A stretch of DNA of 64,000 nt from Bacillus tianshenii (GCA_020524525.2 CP129018.1:620001-684000), one strand, 5' to 3'; counted from the first letter of the stretch, positions 23,872 through 32,859 are shown. Made by a program: numbers and translations. Notes: generated by a model not told the origin, from the sequence alone.

Positions 23872-23916
23872 TTAGACAACGGGAGGTTGAGAAGTCTTAA
23901 TTTCCAAGTTGTCTAA
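23872..23916. promoter_or_regulatory. Dyad upstream of the DUF3992-like genes
   Basis: TTAGACAAC (23872-23880) and GTTGTCTAA (23908-23916) are exact reverse complements 27 bases apart, the second followed by six further A residues. It sits in the divergent intergenic region 21 bases before the first start codon and may be a leader hairpin or regulator site. I found no convincing sigma-K or sigma-E promoter. Confidence 0.45.
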
Positions 23917-23937
23917 AAAAATAATGGAGGGTTTAAT

Positions 23938-24351
23938 ATGAGTGGGTGTTCATGTAAGAAAGGTCACAAGGATGATTGTTGCTTTAGCTGCTGTAAAGAA
24001 AAACACTTAGTTCAAGACAAGATGTGTTGTGAATTTACAGTAACAGGTGGAGCAACTGCTGCGGCGAATTCAATCTTTGTAACAGATGGAGCGGTCTCAT
24101 GTGAGAATTTAGTCGCTTCCGGTAACATCAAAAACTGTAGCACGACGTTAAGTTTGACAGTGGAGTTTGTTCGAGGGGCAAGTGCAGCAGGTACTGGAGG
24201 TAATGTCATTCGAACAGTCGTAATTCCTCCTGGAAGCTGTGTGACATTTACAGTCGCACGCTTTGACACAATCCGTGGCTTTGGCAGCGGTGCTAGCGCC
24301 ACAAACCCAATCGATGGGGAAATCTGCATTACACCACGTTATAAAGTATAA
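23938..24351 (+). CDS. Endospore-appendage-like (DUF3992, S-Ena type) subunit 1
   Basis: 137 residues. The Cys-rich N-terminal arm (CSCKKGH, DDCCFSCC, then DKMCCEFTV) is followed by a single beta-sandwich-like domain of about 100 residues with GAVSCENLVASGNIKNCS, LTVEFVRG, PPGSCVTFTVARFDTI and GEICITPRYKV. This matches my memory of DUF3992 proteins, the Ena1A/B subunits of B. cereus spore fibres, in which N-terminal cysteines cross-link subunits. ATG 23938 follows GGAGGG. A close paralogue follows 20 bp downstream. Identification is by pattern; expression on spores is inference. Confidence 0.72.
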   Translation: MSGCSCKKGHKDDCCFSCCKEKHLVQDKMCCEFTVTGGATAAANSIFVTDGAVSCENLVASGNIKNCSTTLSLTVEFVRGASAAGTGGNVIRTVVIPPGSCVTFTVARFDTIRGFGSGASATNPIDGEICITPRYKV

Positions 24352-24371
24352 AAAGGAATGGAGGGGAAAAG

Positions 24372-24779
24372 ATGAGCCTTATGAAGAAAAAGCATGGTGA
24401 CGATTGTTGCTTTAGCTGCTGTAGCGAAAAGGATCTTGTACAAGATAAAATGTGTTGTGATTTCAACGTAAGCGTAGGGACTGCTTCGGGTCAGAGGGAA
24501 ATCATTTACGCAACAAATGGAGCGGTTTCATGTGAAAACTTAGTCGCATCAGGTACTGTGAAGAACTGCAGTACGACTGCTCCACTAATTGTGGAATTCC
24601 GAAGAGGTGTCACTGATTCAGGTATCGGCACGCTCGTTCGTGTCATCACAATTCCTCCGGCAGGCTGCGTCACATTTGTTGTGGCCCGCTTTGACACAAT
24701 CTTTGTGGCACGCCCAACTGGTGAAGGTGCTGCTCCAATTAGCGGGGAAATCTGTATCACACCACGTTATACGATTTAA
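24372..24779 (+). CDS. Endospore-appendage-like (DUF3992, S-Ena type) subunit 2
   Basis: 135 residues, paralogous to the gene just upstream along the whole length: DDCCFSCCSEKDLVQDKMCC at the N terminus, GAVSCENLVASGTVKNCSTT in the middle and GEICITPRY at the end. The most different parts are the central loop and the stretch before GEICIT. In B. cereus, two similar subunits (Ena1A and Ena1B) are encoded side by side. ATG 24372 has GGAGGGG upstream. A terminator follows at 24805-24830, so the two genes probably form one unit. Confidence 0.72.
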   Translation: MSLMKKKHGDDCCFSCCSEKDLVQDKMCCDFNVSVGTASGQREIIYATNGAVSCENLVASGTVKNCSTTAPLIVEFRRGVTDSGIGTLVRVITIPPAGCVTFVVARFDTIFVARPTGEGAAPISGEICITPRYTI

Positions 24780-24804
24780 TTGAACATGCCCGATTCAAGA
24801 AGAG

Positions 24805-24831
24805 CCTCATCCATTATTGGATGAGGTTTTG
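24805..24831 (+). terminator. Terminator after the DUF3992-like pair
   Basis: CCTCATCCA (24805-24813) pairs with TGGATGAGG (24818-24826) around a four-base loop, followed by TTTT. Confidence 0.8.
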
Positions 24832-24834
24832 AGG

Positions 24835-25524
24835 TTATTTATGAGCATACAGGTCAAGAAACAAAGACCCGTGAGTAGAAACTACCGCATAATGCACATC
24901 CTTAATTGGACGGCTTCGAAGGTTTAATTCTTGACTGAGCCATTCTTTGGAATAAGTGGCATTGAGGTTTTGTAAGAGCAGTTCTCCGTCCATAATCAGT
25001 TCGAGCGGAAAGGTTTGAATCTGCTTATCTAAGGCGGGATTGAAATCTTTGTTTTTTAGCGGTTGAAATTGGGTTTTCTTCAATACTGATAATTTTCCAC
25101 TAACCTCTAAGACCGCATAATCAACCTCAAAGATATCGAAAATGCCTTGTTCCCGTAGCTGTAGGTTTAAATCATCTAACGTGTAGCGGATTTTCTTCAT
25201 ATTTGCATCTAAAATATTTCCTCTTTCGATAATAATTGTCGGCTTTCCTGAGAGCCATGTACGTAAGGAGCGGCTTTTTGAAAGGATAAAAGAGAGGATA
25301 AGATAAATCAACATAAGTGCAATAAACCCAGCTGTCATCGGAATAAACTTCAGTTTCGTATTAAATCCCATATTGGCAATAAAAGAGCCGATTGTAATTG
25401 ACAAGGCAAACTGATAGTAATTAATATGTGAATTTACTTGCTTGCCGATCCATAATGAAAAAATCAATAAAACAAAGAATGCCCCTCCTGAGCGAACAAT
25501 GGAATTTATGATATCCTCGACCAT
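24835..25524 (-). CDS. DUF421-domain membrane protein (YetF-like)
   Basis: 229 residues from ATG 25524 (MVEDIINSIVRSGG), with AGGAGGG 8 bases upstream. Three N-terminal hydrophobic helices are followed by the conserved soluble domain: GKPTIIIERGNILDANMKK, then LNLQLREQGIFDIFEVDYAVLE and SGKLSVLKK. DUF421 proteins are common in spore formers and some act in spores or germination; precise function is unknown. A paralogue is at 53551. The gene is divergent from the DUF3189 gene. Confidence 0.85.
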   Translation of the reverse strand: MVEDIINSIVRSGGAFFVLLIFSLWIGKQVNSHINYYQFALSITIGSFIANMGFNTKLKFIPMTAGFIALMLIYLILSFILSKSRSLRTWLSGKPTIIIERGNILDANMKKIRYTLDDLNLQLREQGIFDIFEVDYAVLEVSGKLSVLKKTQFQPLKNKDFNPALDKQIQTFPLELIMDGELLLQNLNATYSKEWLSQELNLRSRPIKDVHYAVVSTHGSLFLDLYAHK

Positions 25525-25646
25525 GCTAACCCTCCTAACTTTTCTCCAATAGTATGAACCAATTGATCGTCGGATATAGGGGTGTATAAATGGATACAAA
25601 CGGTAAAAACTAGGTGGTATAACAAATCACCTGGTTGGAGGATACA

Positions 25647-26180
25647 ATGATCTACATCTATCATGATTTTGGCGGGACACATACAACCTCATTAGCCGCA
25701 GCCTATCACTTAAACATTCTAAAACCATCTTCAAACGTGCTGACAAAAGAAGAAATCTTAGCTGTTCCGTATTTTAATAAATTAAAAAAAGAAGATGCAG
25801 GGAAGATTCTTTTTCACGGAATTGACGAGGATAATAACCCTGTTTATACGCTTGGCAGACGGTCTTCAAAGCTTGTTGTACCGGCGTTAAGCCACTTATG
25901 TTTGCTGATGGAATCAAGGTATGCCTTTAATGAAAAAATCATCTTCTCCAATACATCCCCAACTGTTCCGCTGCCGATGACATTAGGGGGCTTTTTCTCG
26001 CGCGGACTTGGCATTGATGTAATCGGGGTACCATTGCTTGTAAAAGGTGCACAGCAATGCAGTCAGCACATCTATGAATTAGTTGAAAAGACGAAGCAGG
26101 CGGCCAATGAAAAGACCGATCAACAGGTTATCCTTTTGAAGAATAAACGTTTTCAAGCGAAAATGCTTGCCTTTTCTTAA
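25647..26180 (+). CDS. DUF3189-family protein
   Basis: 177 residues from ATG 25647 (MIYIYHDFGGTHTTSLAAAYHL); GGAGG lies 9 bases upstream. The start HDFGGTHTTSLAA and later LGRRSSKLVVPAL fit the DUF3189 family, found mostly in spore formers. The protein looks cytoplasmic and may have a P-loop-like start, but I see no complete nucleotide-binding motif. The function is unknown. It is followed after 67 bp by the Gly/Phe/Tyr-rich protein. Confidence 0.75.
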   Translation: MIYIYHDFGGTHTTSLAAAYHLNILKPSSNVLTKEEILAVPYFNKLKKEDAGKILFHGIDEDNNPVYTLGRRSSKLVVPALSHLCLLMESRYAFNEKIIFSNTSPTVPLPMTLGGFFSRGLGIDVIGVPLLVKGAQQCSQHIYELVEKTKQAANEKTDQQVILLKNKRFQAKMLAFS

Positions 26181-26247
26181 CCTTTAGGCAGCCGTTTGCA
26201 TAAAGTACCCCATAGAGGTTGAATATCTAATTGGGGAGGAAAAGGAT

Positions 26248-26559
26248 ATGCAGCAAGAGGGAAGCCCATTCATTTTTGATCAACGTAATGAAAGAGTTTT
26301 TGGAAGACCATTTGGAAGACCTTTCGGGTTTGGCCGGCCGTTTGGGTTTGGCCGGCCGTTTGGATTTGGAGGTCCGTTCGGCTATGGTCGACCGTTCTTC
26401 GGAGGACCGTTCTTTGGAGGTCCGTTTGTCGGTGGCGTGCTTGGCGGGCTGTTAGGTAGTGCCCTGTATGCGCCATATGCATACGGCGGCTATCCGTATT
26501 ATGGTGTTGGCTATGGCCCAGGTTACCCTTCACCTTATTATCCGTATTATGCGTATTAA
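26248..26559 (+). CDS. Gly/Phe/Pro/Tyr-rich low-complexity protein, probably spore-coat
   Basis: 103 residues. After a short N terminus the sequence is built of RPFG/GFG/GGPF repeats (about residues 20-60), then a hydrophobic LGGLLGSAL stretch and a Tyr/Pro-rich tail (YPYYGVGYGPGYPSPYYPYY). Such composition is typical of Bacillus coat proteins but defines no function. ATG 26248 follows GGGGAGG. The DNA includes a short exact repeat (CGGCCGTTTGGGTTTGGC). A terminator follows at 26573-26607. Confidence 0.65.
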   Translation: MQQEGSPFIFDQRNERVFGRPFGRPFGFGRPFGFGRPFGFGGPFGYGRPFFGGPFFGGPFVGGVLGGLLGSALYAPYAYGGYPYYGVGYGPGYPSPYYPYYAY

Positions 26560-26572
26560 GAAATCGTTGACT

Positions 26573-26607
26573 GAGCGCTTTTTCTATAACAGGAAGGCGC
26601 TCTTTTT
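26573..26607 (+). terminator. Terminator after the Gly/Tyr-rich gene
   Basis: GAGCGC (26573-26578) pairs with GCGCTC (26597-26602) with extra A-T pairs inside, followed by TTTTT. Confidence 0.7.
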
Positions 26608-26674
26608 GTTTTTTTCATCTCTCACAATATGGTATTCTCAAAAAAAGAATGATTTTGAGAGGGATGCAATCATT

Positions 26675-27241
26675 TTGAAACTTTTATCAAACTTATTTGG
26701 TTTTCTTCTATTAGTTGTCAGTATTGTCGTGCTTGTCATGGTTATAAAACCGAATCTACAAGATAAGTTCACGACGTTTGAACCGATAAAAAAAGATGCT
26801 CCAATGCCAACACAGCTTCACCCAGCTGTGGAGAAAGCGAAGGAAAAATTAGTCGCACGCTCAGCAGATAAAGGGATTGAGATTGCGATCACAGATGGTC
26901 ATCGTACAGTCGAGGAGCAAAATCAACTATACGAGAAAGGCCGTTCGAAAGGTGGTAACATCGTAACGTATGCAAAAGGCGGAGAGTCCTATCATAATTA
27001 CGGACTAGCAATCGATTTTGCTCTTCAGCTTGATAATGGACGAGTTGTTTGGGATACAAGCCGGGATGATAACGGAAACGGCAAGTCCGATTGGATGGAG
27101 GTTGTGGCGATTGCGAAGGACTTAGGCTTTGAATGGGGCGGAGATTGGGAGAACTTTAAGGATTATCCGCACCTGCAAATGGATTTCGGCTTAACAGTTC
27201 GCGAGCTGCAATGGGGGAAGAGGCCCAAGGATGAAACGTAG
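26675..27241 (+). CDS. cwlK: CwlK-like peptidoglycan L,D-endopeptidase (M15 family)
   Basis: 188 residues from TTG 26675 (KLLSNLFGFLLLVVSIVVL), an N-terminal membrane anchor, with GAGAGGG about 11 bases upstream. The catalytic domain matches CwlK and VanY-type zinc peptidases: GHRTVEEQNQLYEKGRSKGG, YAKGGESYHNYGLAIDFAL with the zinc His and Asp, and FEWGGDWENFKDYPHLQM with the last His. B. subtilis CwlK cuts the L-Ala-D-Glu bond of peptidoglycan stem peptides. The start codon is the least certain part; the frame extends upstream without homology. Confidence 0.88.
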   Translation: MKLLSNLFGFLLLVVSIVVLVMVIKPNLQDKFTTFEPIKKDAPMPTQLHPAVEKAKEKLVARSADKGIEIAITDGHRTVEEQNQLYEKGRSKGGNIVTYAKGGESYHNYGLAIDFALQLDNGRVVWDTSRDDNGNGKSDWMEVVAIAKDLGFEWGGDWENFKDYPHLQMDFGLTVRELQWGKRPKDET

Positions 27242-27322
27242 ACTGAAACAATCCTCCTAGTTTTTGGTTTTTCATTAATGGGAAAACAGCTACAAGAAAC
27301 CTTGAACAGAAGGAGGATTTTC

Positions 27323-27778
27323 TTGTTGTATAAGAACCGCAATCTTTGGTCTGGCTTTCTTTTCGGTCTTGGAATGCTTGCTTTTATCGATGAAACGGTA
27401 TTCCACCAGCTTCTCCGGTGGCATCACTTTTACGACAAGTCGACCACTGAGGTAGGGCTTATCTCAGACGGTTTCTTTCATGCATTTAGTTGGTTTGCGA
27501 CGATCGGTGGGCTGTTTATGCTGGCTGACCTGCGCCGGCGACATGCATTTTTGCAAAAAAAGTGGTGGGGCAGTGTATTGCTTGGCGGAGGTGTCTTCCA
27601 GCTCTATGATGGAACAGTTCAGCACAAGTTGATGCGCTTGCACCAGATTCGTTACGTAGAGAATGTCGTGATTTATGATTGGGTATGGAATGTAACCGCG
27701 GTCGTTATGATGGTTATCGGTATTATGCTTATCCGCCGTTCAGCCAAGCAAACGCAAGGTGCAGCGGCCTATGAGTGA
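27323..27778 (+). CDS. DUF2243 membrane protein
   Basis: 151 residues if started at TTG 27323 or 27326, which have AGGAGG (27311-27316) 6 or 9 bases upstream; an ATG at 27278 is in frame but has no ribosome site. Four hydrophobic helices with conserved polar residues (DETVFHQLLRWHHFYD and YDGTVQHKLMRLHQIRY) identify DUF2243. The His-rich motifs suggest metal or heme contact. The stop overlaps the start of a CtaG-like gene, and DUF2243 is often found with CtaG, so the two probably act together in oxidase assembly or copper handling. Confidence 0.82.
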   Translation: MLYKNRNLWSGFLFGLGMLAFIDETVFHQLLRWHHFYDKSTTEVGLISDGFFHAFSWFATIGGLFMLADLRRRHAFLQKKWWGSVLLGGGVFQLYDGTVQHKLMRLHQIRYVENVVIYDWVWNVTAVVMMVIGIMLIRRSAKQTQGAAAYE

Positions 27779-28556
27779 TCACTATATGAACAGCTTTCTT
27801 AGTGATGTATTCTTCTCTGCGCTATTCGTACTTGCGTTAGCTGCTTATGTAACTGCAGCAATCTTATCAAGCCGGAAGTACAAACAATGGCCGCGCGCCC
27901 GTTATGTTTACTTATTTTTCGGTGTGTTAAGTGCAGCAGTTGTGATGGTTGGGCCTTTAGCAAATCGTGCTCATGACGATTTTGTAGCTCATATGGTCGG
28001 ACATCTGTTGCTTGGAATGCTTGCACCACTTCTAATAGCCCTCGCTGCGCCAATGAAGCTTATGCTTAGAACCCTTCCCGTGCATACAGCCAGGCGTTTC
28101 ACACGTCTTCTCAAAAGCTGGCCCTTTCGGTTAGCAAGTGATCCAATTGGCGCCTCACTCTTGAATATTGGCGGACTGTGGCTCTTGTATACGACAGACT
28201 TATATATGATGATGCAGCAAAGCTTTATCGTTCATTTACTTGTCCATATTCATGTGTTCCTTGCAGGCTATTTATTTACGATTTCGATGATTTATATTGA
28301 CCTGTCTCCACATCGAACGAGCTATATCTATCGTACGATTGTGTTTATTATCGCCTTAGCTGGACATGGAATCTTATCGAAATATATCTATGCTCATCCG
28401 CCGGCTGGTGTGCCTCGAGAGCAAGCAGAAATTGGCGGTAAGATTATGTACTATGGCGGAGATTTGATCGATATTGTGCTTATCTTTATTTTATGTCTTC
28501 ATTGGTTCAGAGCTACCCGTCCGCAAACATCCACGAAAGTGCACCAATTTCAATAA
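27771..28556 (+). CDS. CtaG-like cytochrome c oxidase assembly protein (caa3_CtaG family)
   Basis: 261 residues, about seven transmembrane helices. Conserved family segments: RAHDDFVAHMVGHLLLGMLAPLLIALAAP, then HLLVHIHVFLAGYLF and HPPAGVPREQAEIGGKIMYYGGD. CtaG proteins help assemble the copper centre of caa3 oxidase. The oxidase genes are not in this window. ATG 27771 overlaps the DUF2243 stop, indicating coupled translation. A small membrane-protein gene follows. Confidence 0.85.
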   Translation: MSDHYMNSFLSDVFFSALFVLALAAYVTAAILSSRKYKQWPRARYVYLFFGVLSAAVVMVGPLANRAHDDFVAHMVGHLLLGMLAPLLIALAAPMKLMLRTLPVHTARRFTRLLKSWPFRLASDPIGASLLNIGGLWLLYTTDLYMMMQQSFIVHLLVHIHVFLAGYLFTISMIYIDLSPHRTSYIYRTIVFIIALAGHGILSKYIYAHPPAGVPREQAEIGGKIMYYGGDLIDIVLIFILCLHWFRATRPQTSTKVHQFQ

Positions 28557-28614
28557 CGGTATAGTTAGGCGCCAACTAATTTTAAAAATACCTCAACTCA
28601 AGGAGGGGGTTAAG

Positions 28615-28869
28615 ATGAACAGCATTCTTCGCTGGGTGTTTGCGATTTTTCTTGTTATGCTTGCAATTGCTATGCTCAACAAAGGAATTGACTTATGGGC
28701 GCTTGGCACTGATGTTGATGGCGATGGGATTGGGGTGCACTTTATGGGGTTGGAAATCAATGACACTGTCCCAGAGCACCTCATTCCGAAATATGCGACT
28801 GGTTTCTTTATAGCCAGCGCTGTTTCAGTAGTCGCGGCTTTTCTTGTTATAAAATTCTCGCGTAGTTGA
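28615..28869 (+). CDS. Small membrane protein (84 aa) downstream of ctaG
   Basis: 84 residues with two hydrophobic helices (about residues 6-24 and 62-80) and a soluble loop with GTDVDGDGIGVHFMGLEIND. The loop has a DxDGDG calcium-loop-like pattern, but in isolation this is weak. ATG 28615 follows an ideal AGGAGGGGG. It may be cotranscribed with the DUF2243-ctaG pair. No family recognised. Confidence 0.65.
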   Translation: MNSILRWVFAIFLVMLAIAMLNKGIDLWALGTDVDGDGIGVHFMGLEINDTVPEHLIPKYATGFFIASAVSVVAAFLVIKFSRS

Positions 28870-28904
28870 TTCTGTTTCTATGATTGTATCGAGCGCATTA
28901 AGAA

Positions 28905-28935
28905 ATAAAAAAAGCTATGGAGGATCTCCATAGCT
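28905..28935 (-). terminator. Terminator of the chemotaxis receptor gene (minus strand)
   Basis: AGCTATGGA (28913-28921) pairs with TCCATAGCT (28927-28935). On the minus strand the stem is followed by seven T residues. Confidence 0.85.
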
Positions 28936-31037
28936 AAACGATAAACCTACTCACTTCATGATTCAAAGATTCAGCTGCTTTGGCTAAGTCGTTTGAGCTT
29001 GCGGCAATCTCTTCGATAATCGCAGATTGCTCTTCGGCGGATGCGGCCACTTCTTGAGACGAGGCAGCTGATTGTTCAATGATACCAGATGACTCTTGGA
29101 CAGCTTCTAATACTTGGCTGCTGTTCGCTTTAATCTTGTCGAACACTGCTTTCATTTCAGTTGTGTGAGCTTGGGTCATATTTACTTTTTCAATAATGTC
29201 ATTTAGAACCTTTCTCTTTCTTTCGATGATCTTGCTTTGATTTTCTACTGCTGATACTTTCTTATCCATTGCTTGGATCGTGAGGGTTGTTTCTTTTTGG
29301 ATATCATTAATAAGCGTTGTGATTTGCTTGGCTGATTGTGATGATTCTTCAGCAAGCTTTCGAACTTCCTCTGCTACAACAGCAAATCCTTTCCCGTGTT
29401 CTCCAGCTCTTGCAGCCTCGATTGCCGCGTTTAAAGCAAGCAGGTTTGTTTGCTCGGCAATCGTTGAAATAACGGTAATAATACTGCTGATTTCAGTTGA
29501 TTGCGAGCCTAATCGTTGAATGGATTGTTGCGCAACCTCGACCGTTCCTTCGACAATGGACAGCTGATTAATAAGGTCGTTCATTGCTGTTTTTCCTTCT
29601 TGTACAGCTTCTGTTGAGGCAGTCGATAATTCTAATGCACTAGTCATAGATTCATCTGCAATCGACACTTGAGTGTTTGTATCCTCGACTTTCTCTAATA
29701 CGGTTCTCATATGCTCTGATTGTAATGTGGTCCCTGAAGCAATTTCACTAATGGTTAACGCAATTTGGTTTGCAGAAGTGCCTGTTTCCTCAGCGCTGGT
29801 AGATAACTCCTCAGAGGATGAAGCAACTTGTTCGGCTACCTGCTGGCTTTGTGAAATCATCGCTCGAAACGAGTCGGCCATCTTATTAAAGGCTTTTCCG
29901 ATAATTAATAATTCATCCTTGGTTGTGACATTTGCTTGTACCGTTAAATCACCATCCGCAAGCTTCGATGATACCTCTTCTAAGTGAGAGACTGTTTGAT
30001 TAACAGAGACATAGAATGCAATACATAAGTACAGCGTTATCGCAAATGTGAAGGCAATCATAAGAATCATCATCAGTTGTTCATTCTGTAAGTTATCAAT
30101 ACGCTGGGCTAATAATTGGTTCAGTAATTCAGTCTCTAAGTCAAATAACGCTAACGTATTGTTAATCGTATCAGTGGATAATTGATAGAAATCTTTTGAA
30201 TGGATGCTGACTTCTTCAATCATTTCGGTTTGCAGGACATCTAGGAATGTTTGATTCGATTCATTTGCTTTTTCAAATACAGGCTTTAACTGGGGCTCTA
30301 AGCTTGGATTTGTTTTGATTAAGATTTGGTAGGAGCGGCGTACTTCTTTCAATGAGCTTTGAATATTACTTCTTAAGGAAATCAGCTGAGCTTGCTCGCC
30401 TGCAGTGGCAGAGCGTTTGGCCGCGATTCCTGTTCCGAGTCCTCGGGCTTGCCCGGCACTTTCAGTTAACATCGGTAACTTTGTTACAACTGAGTCCATG
30501 AGATAGTATGTATCAAGCTCTGGGTCGAGAGATAAGGCGGATTGGTCAGCTACGTAATGGATAAGGTCGATTGTATCAGAAGTGATTGCTGTGTGAAGCT
30601 CAAAGCTCTTGCTTGGCTGGAGATCAAATACGACGTTAGGGACTTCAAGCCACTTTTTCTTAAGCTCTGGCCATTTTGCCGTCGTATCGAGGGCAGTGCC
30701 CATTTCTTCATTTAATGTATCAATGATATTGATTTGCTCTTGAATCTGCTTTTGCTTGTCTAGCATTTGCGGCTTGAACGATTGGTCGCCAGATAAATAA
30801 CCTTGTGACATCCCCGCGGTGCTGCTGCACGTATTGAAGAAATACCTTTGCTTCACGGTTGTATTCCGCACCGACTTGTTCTTTCTTTGCAAACTGAATA
30901 TCATGATTGGTTTGAGAGATGAGCATAAACAACATAAATGCAATCGGAATTAACATGAAGAAACCGATAAGTAAAAACTTTCCTGAATACTTAAGCTTTT
31001 CAATTAACCGAATCCCTGGTGCTAAAATCACTTTCAT
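28934..31037 (-). pseudogene. Methyl-accepting chemotaxis protein gene with one frameshift
   Basis: ATG 31037 (MKVILAPGIRLIEKL) follows GGGGGATC. The first frame holds an N-terminal transmembrane helix and the start of a periplasmic helical domain, to HRG. In the run GCGGGG (about 30815-30818) one extra G changes frame. The second frame continues [12 protein letters not shown] and on through a helical sensor, a second transmembrane helix ([18 protein letters not shown]), a HAMP domain and the MCP signalling domain with the conserved tip [15 protein letters not shown]. Read as one chain it would be about 700 residues. The break is single and in a homopolymer, so a sequence error is possible. 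Confidence 0.8.
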
Positions 31038-31305
31038 ATAAGATCCCCCTTTATTACCACACAGTGATAGTGTTTTCTTTGGTTCTATTTTGCTATTATA
31101 AAGTAATTTTAGCATAAAGTGTTACGATTAACCTAATACTTACTGCTTATTTTAATGAGATCTCTAAATAAAGGAGCACGTTTCATTTGAAGCGTGCTTT
31201 TTTGCATGCAAATCCATCCAATACGAAGTAGCGAGGATATTATTGTGAGTGATTGGAAAACAATATTAAATAAGGGAAAAATAAATCGGTTCGGAGTCGG
31301 TCAGG
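31038..31305. other. Divergent intergenic region before the germination operon
   Basis: The region contains a terminator-like hairpin (AGCACG / CGTGCT with T run, about 31173-31202), which is odd between divergent genes and may end an unrecognised short RNA. The approach to the germination operon is AT-rich, but I could not identify a clear sigma-G promoter. Confidence 0.4.
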
Positions 31306-32859
31306 ATGAAAATCTCTGAGAAGTTTATATTTAATAAGAGTAAGGATGATAAAAAGCAAGTAGACGTAGAAAATCTCGGTCAGTTTACGCGTGATTTTGA
31401 CGAGACATTACAGGTGATCGAAGAAATCTATACTGATTGTATGGATTTTGTTGTGCATGAGTTTTATATTGCTGATGCCAGAGCTGTGCTTGTTTACTTC
31501 GATAATATGATTGATAAAAGGGAAATTGACGAGAACATTTTAAGCCCTCTATTAAAGGAAAAGAAGCGGGAGAACCTTCGGTGTGAAACGATTATAAAAC
31601 GGGTTACCTCTACGACGAAAGGAAAGAGTATAAGCACCTTTGCGGAGGCGGTACAGTCAATTTCGCTTGGAAGTGTTGTGTTATTAATAGAAGGAAATGA
31701 GGCTGGAATTGTATTCGGTGTTCCGCATTCCCAGCAGCGGTCAATTGAATCCCCGGAAGCAGAGAATGTGTTGCGGGGGCCGCGGGAAGGCTTCGTTGAA
31801 AATATTCATACAAATATTACGCTTATTCGCAAACGTCTGCGGAGCCCGCGTTTAAAGTTTAAGAAGCTTCAGCTGGGGGTGTATACCGAGACGACGGTTG
31901 CGATTTCTTATATTGAGGGGATTGCGGAGAAGTCATTAGTTGAAGAAGTTGAGAGTCGTCTCAACAGGATTGACGTTGATGGCGTACTAAATAGCGGGTA
32001 TGTAGAGGAATTTATTGAAGACTCCCCGTTCTCGCCGTTTCCTCAGCTCATTAGTACGGAAAGACCAGATGTTGTAACAGCTGATCTGCTTGAAGGGAGA
32101 GTGGTTATTTTAATTGATGGAACCCCTTTTTGTTTAGTTGCGCCTGTTACGATCTTTTCGTTATTGCAGTCAATGGATGATTATACAAATCGGTTTATTC
32201 TTGGGACATTGATTCGTTGGCTTCGCTATGGATTGTTTGTTATCTCCTTAACATTGCCGTCAATTTATGTGGCGATCTTGACATTTCATCAAGAAATGGT
32301 GCCGACCACGTTATTAATTAGTGTCGCTGCGACCCGAGAACAAATTCCATTTCCAGCGCTAGTTGAAGCACTTATTATGGAGGTTGTCTTTGAAGCATTG
32401 CGAGAAGCAGGGTTGAGGCTTCCGAAACAAATTGGTGCAGCCGTTAGCATTGTCGGGGCTTTAGTTATCGGGGAAGCGGCTGTTTCGGCTGGGCTCGTGT
32501 CTCCACCGATGGTGATTGTCGTAGCCTTAACAGGGATTGCTTCTTTCTCGATTCCAAGATATGCATTAGGAGTGTCAATGCGCTTTCTGCGTTTTCCATT
32601 GATTATTCTTGCCGGAACGTTAGGGCTGTTAGGCGTTATGCTTGGTGTTATTTCATTGATTATTCATTTGGCGTCATTGCGTTCTTTCGGTGTACCTTAT
32701 CTATCACCTCTAGGCCCTCTTCAACTGCAAGAATTGAAAGATACTCTTCTTCGTGCACCGATTTGGAGTCTTGACAAACGGCCTCACCTGACAGGGGGAA
32801 CGAATGAGCGTAGACAGTCCCCAGGGCAGAAGCCAGGTCTTCGGAATAAGAGAGATTAA
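31306..32859 (+). CDS. Spore germination receptor A subunit (GerA/KA family)
   Basis: 517 residues. A soluble N-terminal half (FTRDFDETLQVIEEIYTDCMDF and GNEAGIVFGVPHSQQRSIESPEAENVLRGPREGF) is followed by four or five membrane helices. RGPREGF with NITLIRKRLRSPRLK is the conserved signature of GerAA-type subunits. These form the inner-membrane receptor that senses germinants in dormant spores. The B, C and a small D gene follow closely, giving a complete operon. The specific germinant cannot be predicted. Confidence 0.93.
   Translation: MKISEKFIFNKSKDDKKQVDVENLGQFTRDFDETLQVIEEIYTDCMDFVVHEFYIADARAVLVYFDNMIDKREIDENILSPLLKEKKRENLRCETIIKRVTSTTKGKSISTFAEAVQSISLGSVVLLIEGNEAGIVFGVPHSQQRSIESPEAENVLRGPREGFVENIHTNITLIRKRLRSPRLKFKKLQLGVYTETTVAISYIEGIAEKSLVEEVESRLNRIDVDGVLNSGYVEEFIEDSPFSPFPQLISTERPDVVTADLLEGRVVILIDGTPFCLVAPVTIFSLLQSMDDYTNRFILGTLIRWLRYGLFVISLTLPSIYVAILTFHQEMVPTTLLISVAATREQIPFPALVEALIMEVVFEALREAGLRLPKQIGAAVSIVGALVIGEAAVSAGLVSPPMVIVVALTGIASFSIPRYALGVSMRFLRFPLIILAGTLGLLGVMLGVISLIIHLASLRSFGVPYLSPLGPLQLQELKDTLLRAPIWSLDKRPHLTGGTNERRQSPGQKPGLRNKRD

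Noticed and set aside
26248-26559. RPFG repeats as an antimicrobial or bacteriocin precursor
   Set aside because: Composition fits coat-type low-complexity proteins; no leader, processing or immunity gene is adjacent.
31230-31305. Possible sigma-G promoter of the germination operon
   Set aside because: No pair of boxes with correct spacing; only scattered AT-rich matches.
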